The notes: generated from the sequence alone by a model not told the origin. DNA of 29,511 nt from Syntrophaceae bacterium UBA6078 (GCA_002428735.1 DIXO01000018.1:1-29511), one strand, 5' to 3'. Counted from the first letter of the stretch, positions 16,925-25,472 are shown. Made by a program: numbers and translations.

Positions 16925-18880
16925 ATGACACGTTTACAATATTTATTCTCACCCGGATATATCGGTGCAATGAAACTGGACAATCGTTTGGTAATGGCAC
17001 CGATGGGCACCTCTTCAAATGATTATACAGAGGGATTTGTTCTTGACAGGACCGTAGACTTTTATGAAGAGCGTGCGAAGGGGGGAGTAGGTCTTATTAT
17101 ATGTCAGTCTTCGATGATCCTTGTCGAATCTTGCGCGCCGGGACGGCTGTCTATCTGGGACGATAAGTTTATTCCGGGATTGAGAAAAATTGCCGATGCG
17201 GTTCACAGACATGGGGGAAAGTGTGCGATGCAAATCCTCCACCACGGCAAATTATTGACATCCCATCGAAAGAGGATGGAGAATCCTGAAAAGATTATAC
17301 CTCTGGCACCGTCGGCAATTCCCTGGGGCGGCAAAAACAAGGAAGTACCCATAGAGGCAACTAGGGAGGATATCCTGCGCCTTGTGCGGGGCTTTGCGGA
17401 AGCGGCATTTCGCGCCCAAAAAGCCGGTTTTGATGCCATTGAAGTCAATGGCGCTCATGGATATGGCATTGGCCAGTTTCTTTCGCCGCGTACCAATAAA
17501 AGAAATGATGAATACGGCGGTAACCCGGAGAAAAGGGCACGTTTTGCCTGCGAAATAGTCTCAGCCATAAAGGACCGCGTCGGCTCACATTTCCCCGTCA
17601 TTTTTCGGATGAGCGGAAGCGAATTTATCAAAGGGGGGATTTCGTTAGACGATTCACTGATTCAGGCCCCCCTTATCGCTGGGGCAGGGGCGGATGCGCT
17701 TGAGATCTCGGGGGGTGTTGTCGAAATGGCTCATATTACCAACCCGTGCTATCTCCACCCCGATGCCATTTTCTCGGACCTTGCGGCTTCAATAAAGCAG
17801 GTGGTTTCCGTTCCCGTTATGGTGGTGGGTAAAATCGGTGATCCCGAACTGGCGGAACGGCTTATTGAATGCAAGAAGGCGGACTATATTGTTATGGGGC
17901 GTCCCTTGCTGGCTGATCCTTACCTTCCGAATAAGGCGAAGGCAGGTGATCTGGACAAGATTCGACGGTGCATTTACTGTAATAACTGCTGGGATTTAAC
18001 GAAGAGATCGCGGGGTCTCTGTTGTACCGTCAATCCCGGCTTGCTGCGAGAGAAGGAATTTGTCCTGAAAAAAACAGCGAATCCACGCAAGGTACTCGTC
18101 ATAGGAGGTGGTCTTGCCGGGATTGAAACAGCCCGAACGCTCGCAAAGCGTTGCCACCAAACGATTCTCTGTGAAAAAGACACGGCATTAGGTGGACAAT
18201 GGAATGTTGCCTCCCTTCTGAAGGGAAAGGATTTATATGCACGATTTACCCAGCAGCTTTGCAGTGATCTTGTCGAGTCCGGGGCGGAAGTCATGCTCGG
18301 ACGCGAGGCAACAGTGGAACTTGTCCGCCAGATATCACCGGACGTCGTTATTGTTGCCACAGGCGCCGTCCCCAGAAATCTGGCAGTGCAGGGGGCAGAC
18401 CTTCCCCATGTTGTTCAGGCATTGGATGTACTGAAAGGAAAGGTTGAAGTCGGCGAGAAGATTGTTGTTGTCGGTGGTCGCTCTCTTGGCATGGAGACAG
18501 CTCTCATGCTTGCGGAAAAAGGGAAGCGAATCTCCATCGTGACCGAAAGGGCGTTGGGACAAAATCATCATTTTATGGAGCGATACACCCTTGTGACCTT
18601 ACGGGATCGGCTGATTCAGCAGGGTGTGTATATCTATCCTTATTCACCGCTTGAGGAGATCTGCGATGATGGTGTCTATGTGTTATACGGATCAAATCTG
18701 CTTTTTATCAAAGCAGATACGGTCGTATTGGCGGTTGGAGTTGTGTCTCAAAAGTCGGTGTATGAAAATATTAAAGCGGCATTTCCAGATATGGAAGTTT
18801 ATACAATTGGCGATAGTCTCGAGGCACGAGATGCCTTGGAGGCAATCCGAGAAGGTGCCGAAATAGGGCGGTCAATCTGA
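16925..18880 (+). CDS. 2,4-dienoyl-CoA reductase-type NADH:flavin oxidoreductase (OYE family)
   Basis: This 652-residue protein has an N-terminal FMN TIM barrel of the old yellow enzyme family (about 1-340, opening with LFSPGYIGAMKLDNRLVMAPM). A four-cysteine Fe-S site follows (C349, C352, C355, C366 or C367). The C-terminal FAD/NAD(P)H domain starts at VLVIGGGLAGIETA and has a second GGRSLGMETALML motif. The layout is that of E. coli FadH and of BaiCD-like reductases, which reduce conjugated or alpha,beta-unsaturated acyl-CoAs. The Cys spacing (x2, x2, about x10) differs slightly from the usual CxxCNxxC. The open frame extends to a TTG at 16853, but family alignment favours ATG 16925, which has only a weak ribosome site. 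It sits among beta-oxidation genes, so it probably removes a double bond from a pathway intermediate. Confidence 0.9.
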   Translation: MTRLQYLFSPGYIGAMKLDNRLVMAPMGTSSNDYTEGFVLDRTVDFYEERAKGGVGLIICQSSMILVESCAPGRLSIWDDKFIPGLRKIADAVHRHGGKCAMQILHHGKLLTSHRKRMENPEKIIPLAPSAIPWGGKNKEVPIEATREDILRLVRGFAEAAFRAQKAGFDAIEVNGAHGYGIGQFLSPRTNKRNDEYGGNPEKRARFACEIVSAIKDRVGSHFPVIFRMSGSEFIKGGISLDDSLIQAPLIAGAGADALEISGGVVEMAHITNPCYLHPDAIFSDLAASIKQVVSVPVMVVGKIGDPELAERLIECKKADYIVMGRPLLADPYLPNKAKAGDLDKIRRCIYCNNCWDLTKRSRGLCCTVNPGLLREKEFVLKKTANPRKVLVIGGGLAGIETARTLAKRCHQTILCEKDTALGGQWNVASLLKGKDLYARFTQQLCSDLVESGAEVMLGREATVELVRQISPDVVIVATGAVPRNLAVQGADLPHVVQALDVLKGKVEVGEKIVVVGGRSLGMETALMLAEKGKRISIVTERALGQNHHFMERYTLVTLRDRLIQQGVYIYPYSPLEEICDDGVYVLYGSNLLFIKADTVVLAVGVVSQKSVYENIKAAFPDMEVYTIGDSLEARDALEAIREGAEIGRSI

Positions 18881-18973
18881 TCCATGTTGCAGGTTTTGGA
18901 TATATTCAGTTCTTAAAGGAAAAAAAGTATCCACCCTGCCGGAGACTAAAAAATCTATCATTGAGGGAATGAA

Positions 18974-19750
18974 ATGGATGGAGAAGTGAAAGAAAGCAAA
19001 TCCGGGTTTGTTACAACGATTAGCTTTAACCGGCCGGAGAAGCGTAACGCGCTAAATGCTGACGCTCTTTTTGCCGTCGGTGATCTAGTCCGAAACATAG
19101 AGCAGAAGAAGTTTGCGAGAGTGATCGTACTTCGGGGTGAAGGGGACAAAGCTTTCTGCGCCGGAGTGGATCTTTCAGGAGGCTCTTCCAACTTCAAAAA
19201 AACCATCGAAGGGTTGGATTATTGCCTTACAGGATTAATTGAATGTTCGTGCCCCACTATCAGTATGATCTTTGGTTCCGCCATAGGCGCCGGGCTTGAT
19301 ATGGCTGTTATTTCCGATTTCAGAATTGCCGAAGAACAAGCAAAATTCGGTGCGCCGCTCGTGCGACTTGGACGAACCTATTATTACACAGCGATAGGGC
19401 GTTTGACCCGTCTTATCGGCTTATCCGCTGCCAAAGAGATACTTCTCACAGGAAAGCTGATAAATTCCCAGCGCGCATTTCAGATGGGGTTGATCAATAC
19501 CATGGTGGGCCACGATGAACTCGAGTCAATTACCGAGGAATTCTCTCGTGACTTGGCTGAAGGAGCCTCCCCTCTTGCAGTCAGAGTTACTAAACAGACC
19601 ATGCGCAAGCTCTTTGAAGAACCGCCAATTGATCCGGTTGTCGAGGAAGAGCTGAAGCGTCTTGCTGATTCTGCGAACCAGAGCAGGGATGCCAAAGAAG
19701 GTGTGCAAGCAATGATTGAGAAGCGTAAACCATCATTTACAGGAGAGTAG
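18974..19750 (+). CDS. Enoyl-CoA hydratase/isomerase (crotonase) family protein, second copy
   Basis: This 258-residue crotonase-fold protein has KAFCAGVDLSGG and GSAIGAGLDMAVISDFRIAE for the CoA pocket and oxyanion hole. At the rat hydratase Glu144 position there is Asp (GLDMA), and at Glu164 there is Leu (FGAPLVRLG). A normal two-glutamate hydration mechanism is therefore not supported. The protein differs clearly from the first crotonase at 14804, so this is not a recent duplication. GAGGG (18963-18967) precedes the ATG. It lies between the OYE-type reductase and the acyl-CoA dehydrogenase. Isomerase, hydratase or C-C-cleaving roles all remain possible. Confidence 0.87.
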   Translation: MDGEVKESKSGFVTTISFNRPEKRNALNADALFAVGDLVRNIEQKKFARVIVLRGEGDKAFCAGVDLSGGSSNFKKTIEGLDYCLTGLIECSCPTISMIFGSAIGAGLDMAVISDFRIAEEQAKFGAPLVRLGRTYYYTAIGRLTRLIGLSAAKEILLTGKLINSQRAFQMGLINTMVGHDELESITEEFSRDLAEGASPLAVRVTKQTMRKLFEEPPIDPVVEEELKRLADSANQSRDAKEGVQAMIEKRKPSFTGE

Positions 19751-19817
19751 TGTGAACGGAAAGCCTGAAAGATATTTCTTGAATACATAAAACTATATAG
19801 CACAGGGGGTATGACAC

Positions 19818-21653
19818 ATGGATTTTAGATATGATGTGAGAGATTTACAGTTTGTACTGAAAGAATGGCTTCCAACGGAGGAAGTTCTGGGGTGCGACCG
19901 CTTCAAGGATAATTACGGTCTGGATGACGTGGACATGTATCTGAATGAGGGATACAAAGTGGCGCGCGAAGTGGTGAGCCCGATCAATGCCGAGGGAGAT
20001 AAAATCGGCGCAATATTCAGTGATAGCGTGGTAACGGCGCCTCCGGGGTATGCGGATGTGTACAAGTTTCTCCAGGGGAACGGTTGGGGATCGACGAGTG
20101 AGTGCATCAAACTGGAAGGTGGGATGCCGCTGACCCTCTATAAGGCCATCTTTGAGATCAATCAAGCAGCCTGTCCCGCTGTTATGTCGTATATCAAACT
20201 CAATAGTGGCGCTTCCAATCTTCTGATCGAATTTGGCGATGAAAAGCAAAAAGCGCGATTTCTCCCCAAGCTTCTGAGTGGCGACTGGCAGGGGACAATG
20301 TGTATTACCGAACCGAATGCCGGTTCTGACGTAGGGGATTCCACCACGAGGGCCTTCCCCACGGAGGATCCTGCAGTCTGGAAAATCAAAGGGACGAAGA
20401 TGTTCATTACCGGCGGTGACGCGGGTACCTGCGAGAACACGATCCATATGGTCTTGGCGCGGCCTGAGGGAGGTGCTGCGGGATCGGCGGGCCTCGGCCT
20501 GTACATCGTTCCCAAGTACCGGGTGAAAGATGATCAGTCCCTGGGTGAGTTCAATGATGTGATAACGGTCGGGATCGAACACAAGATGGGGCTGAGAGCT
20601 CAGGCGACGGCGCTTCTTAATTTCGGGGAGAATGACGAATGCTACGGTTTCAGAATGGGGCCCATGCCTGACGAGAAGGGACGTTCCAAGGGGCTGGCGA
20701 TGATGTTCAACATGATGAATGAGTCCCGGATCGGTACGGGTCACAACGCAAACACGCAGGCTGCGGCAGCCTATTCTTATGCCTCGCGGTATGCCACGGA
20801 ACGCATTCAGGGCAGGCCTTTCGGGGATCAGAAAGCCGAGAGGGTTCCTATTATCAAACACGAAGACATAAGAAGGATGCTCCTTGATATGAAGGCCATT
20901 ACCGAAGGGGTCAGGGCCATGATCTTTAAGGGCTTTTATTATCTCGACATAGCAGGCAACTCGTCTGACAAAGAAAAAGCCAAAATCTGTGCGGGGCTGG
21001 CGGCAGTTTTGACTCCGCTTGTCAAAGGGTATGGCAGTGAAGTCAGCCTCGGCGTCATCGCTGAGGCGATGCAGGTTTTGGGCGGTGTCGGCTATACGAC
21101 CGAATACCCCATCGAACAATTGATGCGTGATTCGAAGATTCTGACTATCTGGGAGGGAACCACTTTCATCCATGGGAATGATTTGGTGGGGCGCAAAATG
21201 CGGATGGAGGAAGGCGTTCCCTTTGATAAATGGATGGCTACAATCGGGGATTTCATCGATGCTCATAGAACCCTCCCCGGCTTTACCTCAGAAATGGGGA
21301 TGCTTCAAAAGGCCTATGATTGCGTCGCTGAGATACGCACTCTTTACGATGCTTGGTATGAAAACATGGCCGAGAAGAAGCAACTTATTCCACTTAATGC
21401 TGTCCGTGTGATGACGATATGCGGGCAGCTTCAGGTAGCCCAGTGCTTGCTTGATCAAGCTGTGATTGCTACCGGAAAGCTTGAAAATCTTCCCGCGGAT
21501 CACTTTGATCGGCCTTTCTATGAGGGGAAACTTGCCAGCGCCCGATATTATGCGAACCAGATCCTTCCCGCCACCTTCATGCTGACGGAGATGATCAAGA
21601 GCGAGGACCGGACCTGTCTGGACTGCCCGGAAGAATCGCTTGTTGTTAAATAA
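19818..21653 (+). CDS. Acyl-CoA dehydrogenase, long (611-residue) type
   Basis: This FAD enzyme would oxidise an acyl-CoA to the 2,3-enoyl-CoA and pass electrons to ETF. Typical parts are CITEPNAGSDVGD (162-174), KGTKMFITGGD for flavin contacts, ERIQGRPFG, QVLGGVGYTTEYPIEQLMRDSKI and the base motif IWEGTTFIHGNDL with E446. At 611 residues it is about 200 longer than ordinary short- or medium-chain forms. It matches the DmdC/AcdA-like group, which has an N-terminal extension and an extra C-terminal helical domain (about 470-600). Members of that group act on diverse small or branched acyl-CoAs. AGGGGG (19804-19809) precedes the start. No etfAB genes are in the window, so electrons must go to an ETF encoded elsewhere. 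Confidence 0.92.
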   Translation: MDFRYDVRDLQFVLKEWLPTEEVLGCDRFKDNYGLDDVDMYLNEGYKVAREVVSPINAEGDKIGAIFSDSVVTAPPGYADVYKFLQGNGWGSTSECIKLEGGMPLTLYKAIFEINQAACPAVMSYIKLNSGASNLLIEFGDEKQKARFLPKLLSGDWQGTMCITEPNAGSDVGDSTTRAFPTEDPAVWKIKGTKMFITGGDAGTCENTIHMVLARPEGGAAGSAGLGLYIVPKYRVKDDQSLGEFNDVITVGIEHKMGLRAQATALLNFGENDECYGFRMGPMPDEKGRSKGLAMMFNMMNESRIGTGHNANTQAAAAYSYASRYATERIQGRPFGDQKAERVPIIKHEDIRRMLLDMKAITEGVRAMIFKGFYYLDIAGNSSDKEKAKICAGLAAVLTPLVKGYGSEVSLGVIAEAMQVLGGVGYTTEYPIEQLMRDSKILTIWEGTTFIHGNDLVGRKMRMEEGVPFDKWMATIGDFIDAHRTLPGFTSEMGMLQKAYDCVAEIRTLYDAWYENMAEKKQLIPLNAVRVMTICGQLQVAQCLLDQAVIATGKLENLPADHFDRPFYEGKLASARYYANQILPATFMLTEMIKSEDRTCLDCPEESLVVK

Positions 21654-21709
21654 ATACGAAGTATTGGTGTTGAATTATCCCATAAAAATTACATAAGGAG
21701 TTACTGAAC

Positions 21710-22891
21710 ATGAAAGAAATCTATCTTGTTGATGGTTTAAGGACAGCTGTGGCGCGCGCGGGAAAGAGATCCTGGTTCACCAATGTCCGGGCGGATGATC
21801 TTGCGGCAAAGGTCATCAATGAGCTGATTCGAAGGACTGGACTGGAAGATAAAAAAGAACTGATCGATGATGTCATTCTGGGTGGGACCGCCCTTATGAA
21901 TGATATGGGGTCGAATATCGGCCGCTATGCCGGTATTATGGCAGGTCTTCCATACAGCGTACCGGGGTGTACCATCGACCGGTTCTGCGCCTCAGGTTTG
22001 CAGTCAATCGCAACCGCCATTGCAACCATCAATACAGGGTGGATGAACCTCATCATTGCGGGAGGTGTGCAGCACATGACCCATGTCCCTATGGGGACGG
22101 GATCGTCTCCCAACCCTCGGCTCGGAGAATTCTGCGATCCCCGCATGGTGGCTATGGGGTACACGGCCGAAATGGTGGCACGAGACTTCAATGTTTCCCG
22201 GGAGAAACAGGATCAGATGGCCGTGGAGAGCCACGCCAAGGCTCACAAAGCGACAGTTGAAGGCCTTTTCAAGGAGGAAATTCTGCCTATCGAGACAGAT
22301 ATCCCCACCGCGGATGGTGGCACGGAGCGGATGGTGGTCAACCGGGATCAGGGGATCAGGCCGGAAACGACGATGGAAAGCCTCGCAACCCTCCCCCCGG
22401 TTTTCATGAATGATGAGAAAGCAACCGTCACGGCGGGAAACTCCAGCCAAGTCAATGATGCCGCTGCCTGCGTCCTGGTTGGCAGCGGGGAGAAGTGCAA
22501 GGAACTGGGTTTGAAACCGAAGATGCGGCTCGTTGATTATGCTGTCGTCGGCGTCGATCCGAAATATATGGGTATCGGTCCCTCTCTGGCGATTCCGAAG
22601 GTCCTGAAACACGCTGGAATGACGATGGATCAGATCCAACTGTGGGAAATAAATGAGGCTTTCGCTTCACAGGCGGTGTATTGCACGGAGAAACTCGGCA
22701 TCCGGAATCATGAACTCCTCAACCCCCGGGGGAGCGGTATTTCACTGGGCCATCCTCTGGGATGTACGGGGACGAGGATCGCCGTCACCCTCATGCATGA
22801 GATGCCTTACTACGGGGTCAAGTATGCCGTCGAGAGCATGTGTATCGGTCACGGCCAGGGGGCCGCGGCGATCTGGGAATGGGTCGGGTAG
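21710..22891 (+). CDS. Thiolase (acetyl-CoA acyltransferase)
   Basis: This 393-residue thiolase has the full catalytic set: nucleophile C93 in DRFCASGLQS, H348 in LGHPLGCTG and C378 in CIGHGQG. The N- and C-terminal halves show the usual repeated fold, and NEAFASQAV marks the substrate loop. It would cleave a 3-oxoacyl-CoA with CoA to give acetyl-CoA (or propionyl-CoA) as the last step of beta-oxidation. TAAGGAG lies before the ATG, 56 bases after the acyl-CoA dehydrogenase gene, so the two are probably cotranscribed. Chain-length preference cannot be read from the sequence. Confidence 0.94.
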   Translation: MKEIYLVDGLRTAVARAGKRSWFTNVRADDLAAKVINELIRRTGLEDKKELIDDVILGGTALMNDMGSNIGRYAGIMAGLPYSVPGCTIDRFCASGLQSIATAIATINTGWMNLIIAGGVQHMTHVPMGTGSSPNPRLGEFCDPRMVAMGYTAEMVARDFNVSREKQDQMAVESHAKAHKATVEGLFKEEILPIETDIPTADGGTERMVVNRDQGIRPETTMESLATLPPVFMNDEKATVTAGNSSQVNDAAACVLVGSGEKCKELGLKPKMRLVDYAVVGVDPKYMGIGPSLAIPKVLKHAGMTMDQIQLWEINEAFASQAVYCTEKLGIRNHELLNPRGSGISLGHPLGCTGTRIAVTLMHEMPYYGVKYAVESMCIGHGQGAAAIWEWVG

Positions 22892-22972
22892 ATAGCCCGC
22901 CCGACCCTTATTGTGGCTGGGATAGAAATGTAGTATATTCAGCGGTAAAACAAATTGAAAGGGAGGGGATAT

Positions 22973-23431
22973 ATGAGACAGGAATTGCCGCTGGAGGAGA
23001 TCAGGAAGCTTTTGGGGACAGAGATTTTCGTGTCGGACTGGAAGAAAATTGACCAGGATCAAATCAACCGATTTGCTGACGCAACAGGTGATTATCAATG
23101 GATCCATGTTGATCCGAAGAAAGCTGCCCATGGACCCTTTGGTAAGACCATAGCCCACGGCTTTCTGACCCTGTCGCACATCCCTTTTTTTGCTAATAAA
23201 GGAGCTATTATACCGGAAGGAACAAAAATGACAATAAATTACGGCCTCAACAAAGTAAGGTTTCTCAATCCGGTACCTGTGGATTCAAAGATACGAGACA
23301 GAATTGTGCTTTCACGAATGGAAGAATCTAAGGGTGGAAGGATTCTCATGGCTACGACCCATACCATTGAGATCGAGGGTCAGGAAAAGCCCGCGTGTGT
23401 CGCCGAATCCCTTTCACTGGCTTTCGTTTAA
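22973..23431 (+). CDS. MaoC-like (R)-specific enoyl-CoA hydratase
   Basis: This 152-residue single hot-dog domain protein carries the hydratase-2 motif FADATGDYQWIHVDP with the catalytic Asp and His, followed by FGKTIAHGFLTLS. It resembles the NodN/MaoC branch. It should hydrate a trans-2-enoyl-CoA to the (R)-3-hydroxyacyl-CoA, or run the reverse dehydration. I chose ATG 22973 because GGAGG (22962-22966) is six bases upstream; a TTG at 22955 also opens the frame. Because both crotonases lack the normal glutamate pair, this may be the true hydratase of the cluster. It lies between the thiolase and the dehydratase homologue. Confidence 0.9.
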   Translation: MRQELPLEEIRKLLGTEIFVSDWKKIDQDQINRFADATGDYQWIHVDPKKAAHGPFGKTIAHGFLTLSHIPFFANKGAIIPEGTKMTINYGLNKVRFLNPVPVDSKIRDRIVLSRMEESKGGRILMATTHTIEIEGQEKPACVAESLSLAFV

Positions 23432-23461
23432 ACCCAACACACAACCAAAAGGAGAAGAACA

Positions 23462-24928
23462 ATGAGAACAAAAAAGCAGTATATTGAAGGCCTGAGTAAG
23501 ATGAAAAGGAACCTTTTCATCAATGGTGAAAGGATAGGGCGTGACGATGAACGGTTTATTCCGAGTTACAATGTGATGGGAACCACCTTTGAGCTTGCGG
23601 CAAAACCTGAGTATGAAGGTTTCCTGACGGCCACGTCACACCTGACCGGGAAAAAGATCAACCGCTTCACCCATATTCATCAGAACAAGGAAGATCTCCA
23701 TAAGAAGCAGGATATGACCCGCCTCTACTGCCAGGTTGTGGGCGGGTGCGTTCAACGGTGCATGGGAGTAGACGCGGCAAATGCCATCTATACCGTCTCA
23801 TATGAAGGGGACAAGGAAAACAAGGGTGAGACTCAGTATCATGAAAATTTCAAGAAGTGGCTCGAGCGGTTTCAGACGGAAGATCTGGTGGGATGCTGCG
23901 CCCAGACGGACGTCAAAGGTGACAGGATGCTTCGGCCCCATCAGCAACCTGACCCCGATTCTTATGTTCATGTGGTCGAGAAGAATAAGGACGGTATTGT
24001 CGTTTCCGGTGCTAAGCTTCACATCTCGGAATCAGCGATCGCCGACGAGATCCTTGTGGTTCCTACGAGGGCCTTAGTAGAAGCTGATAAAGATTATGCC
24101 GTTTCCTTTGCTATTCCCGGTGACTGGGATGGATTGAAGCACTTGGTGACGATTCATAATTTCAGAGATCGGAAATATTTTCCCAAGGGGTTCAATTCGG
24201 GGAGCAACGATTCTTATCTAATATTCGATAATGTTTTTGTTCCCTGGGAGCGGGTTTTTCTTTGCGGCGAATATCAGCATGGCGGGATTCTGGCCCTTCT
24301 TTTTGCTCTCTTCCACCGTCACAGCTACTCGGGGTGCAAACCAGCACTGGGAGATCTGATGCTGGGGACCTGCGCCTTGGCTGCCGATGCCAACGGTATC
24401 AGTAAGGCCAAACATGTGGCTTCCAAATATGCGGAGATCATCAAGGTGACGGAGTTGGGGTATGCCGCCGGTTTTACTGCCTCTGAGTTGGGAAAACCTG
24501 AGGTGTACATGCCGGGGAAGGGTTTTATTGCCTATGGTCCCGGGAACTATATTCCCCACTCCATCTATGCCAATGTGGGCCGCTGTCTGACCGGTGAGGC
24601 AGTTTTTCACGAGATGGAAATGCTGGCCGATATATCCGGCGGCATTCCGGCCACCTTTCCCCATGAAGGGGAATTCGTCAATCCTGAGACAGCCGAGTTC
24701 GCCAAGAAATATACGACCCGCAGCAGTAAGATGTCGTCGGAAAACCAGGCGCAACTGTGGCGTCATGTCGGCGACCTGGCCTGCTCCGCAAAGGGTGGTA
24801 TTGCCTGTTTTGGCGCACTCCATGGCGGCGGGTCTCCACGGATGGAGGAAATAGCCATTACATCCCAGTACGATATCGAGACTCGCAAGGATATCGTCCG
24901 CAAGATCGCTGGAATGACGAAAGACTGA
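23462..24928 (+). CDS. 4-hydroxybutyryl-CoA dehydratase/vinylacetyl-CoA isomerase family protein
   Basis: This 488-residue protein belongs to the HpaB-related flavin family. It keeps the complete 4Fe-4S ligand set known from Clostridium aminobutyricum AbfD: C96 and C100 in CVQRC, H285 and C292 in HRHSYSGC. It also has Tyr289 and Lys293, which match AbfD Tyr296 and Lys300 at the active site. The flavin-dependent oxygenase HpaB lacks this cluster, so an oxygenase role is unlikely. AbfD removes water across unactivated carbons of 4-hydroxybutyryl-CoA to give crotonyl-CoA. It also shifts the double bond of vinylacetyl-CoA. The enzyme is oxygen-sensitive, which fits anaerobic life. AAAAGGAGAAG precedes the ATG. 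It is the last intact gene of the catabolic run before transposon debris. The true substrate may be a substituted 4-hydroxyacyl- or 3-enoyl-CoA. Confidence 0.9.
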   Translation: MRTKKQYIEGLSKMKRNLFINGERIGRDDERFIPSYNVMGTTFELAAKPEYEGFLTATSHLTGKKINRFTHIHQNKEDLHKKQDMTRLYCQVVGGCVQRCMGVDAANAIYTVSYEGDKENKGETQYHENFKKWLERFQTEDLVGCCAQTDVKGDRMLRPHQQPDPDSYVHVVEKNKDGIVVSGAKLHISESAIADEILVVPTRALVEADKDYAVSFAIPGDWDGLKHLVTIHNFRDRKYFPKGFNSGSNDSYLIFDNVFVPWERVFLCGEYQHGGILALLFALFHRHSYSGCKPALGDLMLGTCALAADANGISKAKHVASKYAEIIKVTELGYAAGFTASELGKPEVYMPGKGFIAYGPGNYIPHSIYANVGRCLTGEAVFHEMEMLADISGGIPATFPHEGEFVNPETAEFAKKYTTRSSKMSSENQAQLWRHVGDLACSAKGGIACFGALHGGGSPRMEEIAITSQYDIETRKDIVRKIAGMTKD

Positions 24929-25052
24929 TCCGCTTATCCAGCAGTTCAGCTTTTTAAGCCCATCGGGGATTCCCCTTCCATGAGGGTGGAGAGGCTCATG
25001 CCGTCTAAACCGATGAGAAAGGGTAGTGTGTTAATGTCTTTGTCGGGGATGG

Positions 25053-25472
25053 GTGAAATCCCTCAAATACAAGAGGAACGGTTGTTTATGGCAGAACAGC
25101 TTTTTCTCCACAATTGTTGATACCGATCCGTATCTGTGGGCAGTGGCGAGGTATATTGAAACTAATCCCGTGAAGTCGGGGATGGGAACACGGCCTGAAA
25201 ACCATCCCTGGTCGAGCTGCTGGGCAAATATCAGTGGAACAGCGGAGGGGTTAGTGACGGGAGAGGGGGTTCTTCGCAGTACGGACAGGGAGACATACAA
25301 AATATTTCTGAAGCAGAAATATCCGGAGAGGGACCAACAGATGAGGATCAAGACATCCACGGGTCGTTCTTTAGGAAACGGGGCCTTTTTTCTGGGGCTG
25401 GAGGGGATGCTCCGACAAAAGATTGTACCCGGAAAACCGGGCCACCCTCGAAAGATGAAGGCGAGTTCATAG
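25053..25472 (+). pseudogene. Truncated RAYT/IS200-type (Y1) transposase, C-terminal part
   Basis: The 139-codon frame gives the C-terminal half of a REP-associated tyrosine transposase. It starts at a KYKRNGCLWQNSFFS segment and continues with LWAVARYIETNPVKSG, HPWSS and the tail TGRSLGNGAFF with KPGHPRKMK. The first half, including the HUH metal-binding motif, is absent. The frame upstream closes at a TAA (25032-25034), and I could not read the missing part in 24929-25052. It is therefore non-functional debris. The element sits directly after the dehydratase gene and just before a second transposase remnant. Confidence 0.8.

Noticed and set aside
19845..21266. A 473-codon open frame on the - strand opposite the acyl-CoA dehydrogenase
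   Set aside because: It mirrors a strongly conserved + strand gene, has no family features, and its composition is what the reverse strand of that gene would give.
21710..22891. Unusual thiolase motif CIGHGQG in place of CxGGG
   Set aside because: FadA-type thiolases vary at this spot (CIGLGQG), and all catalytic residues are kept, so it is not notable.
23462..24928. Assignment as 4-hydroxyphenylacetate 3-monooxygenase (HpaB)
   Set aside because: The full Cys/Cys/His/Cys cluster set and the active-site Tyr and Lys fit the dehydratase branch, and the context is anaerobic.
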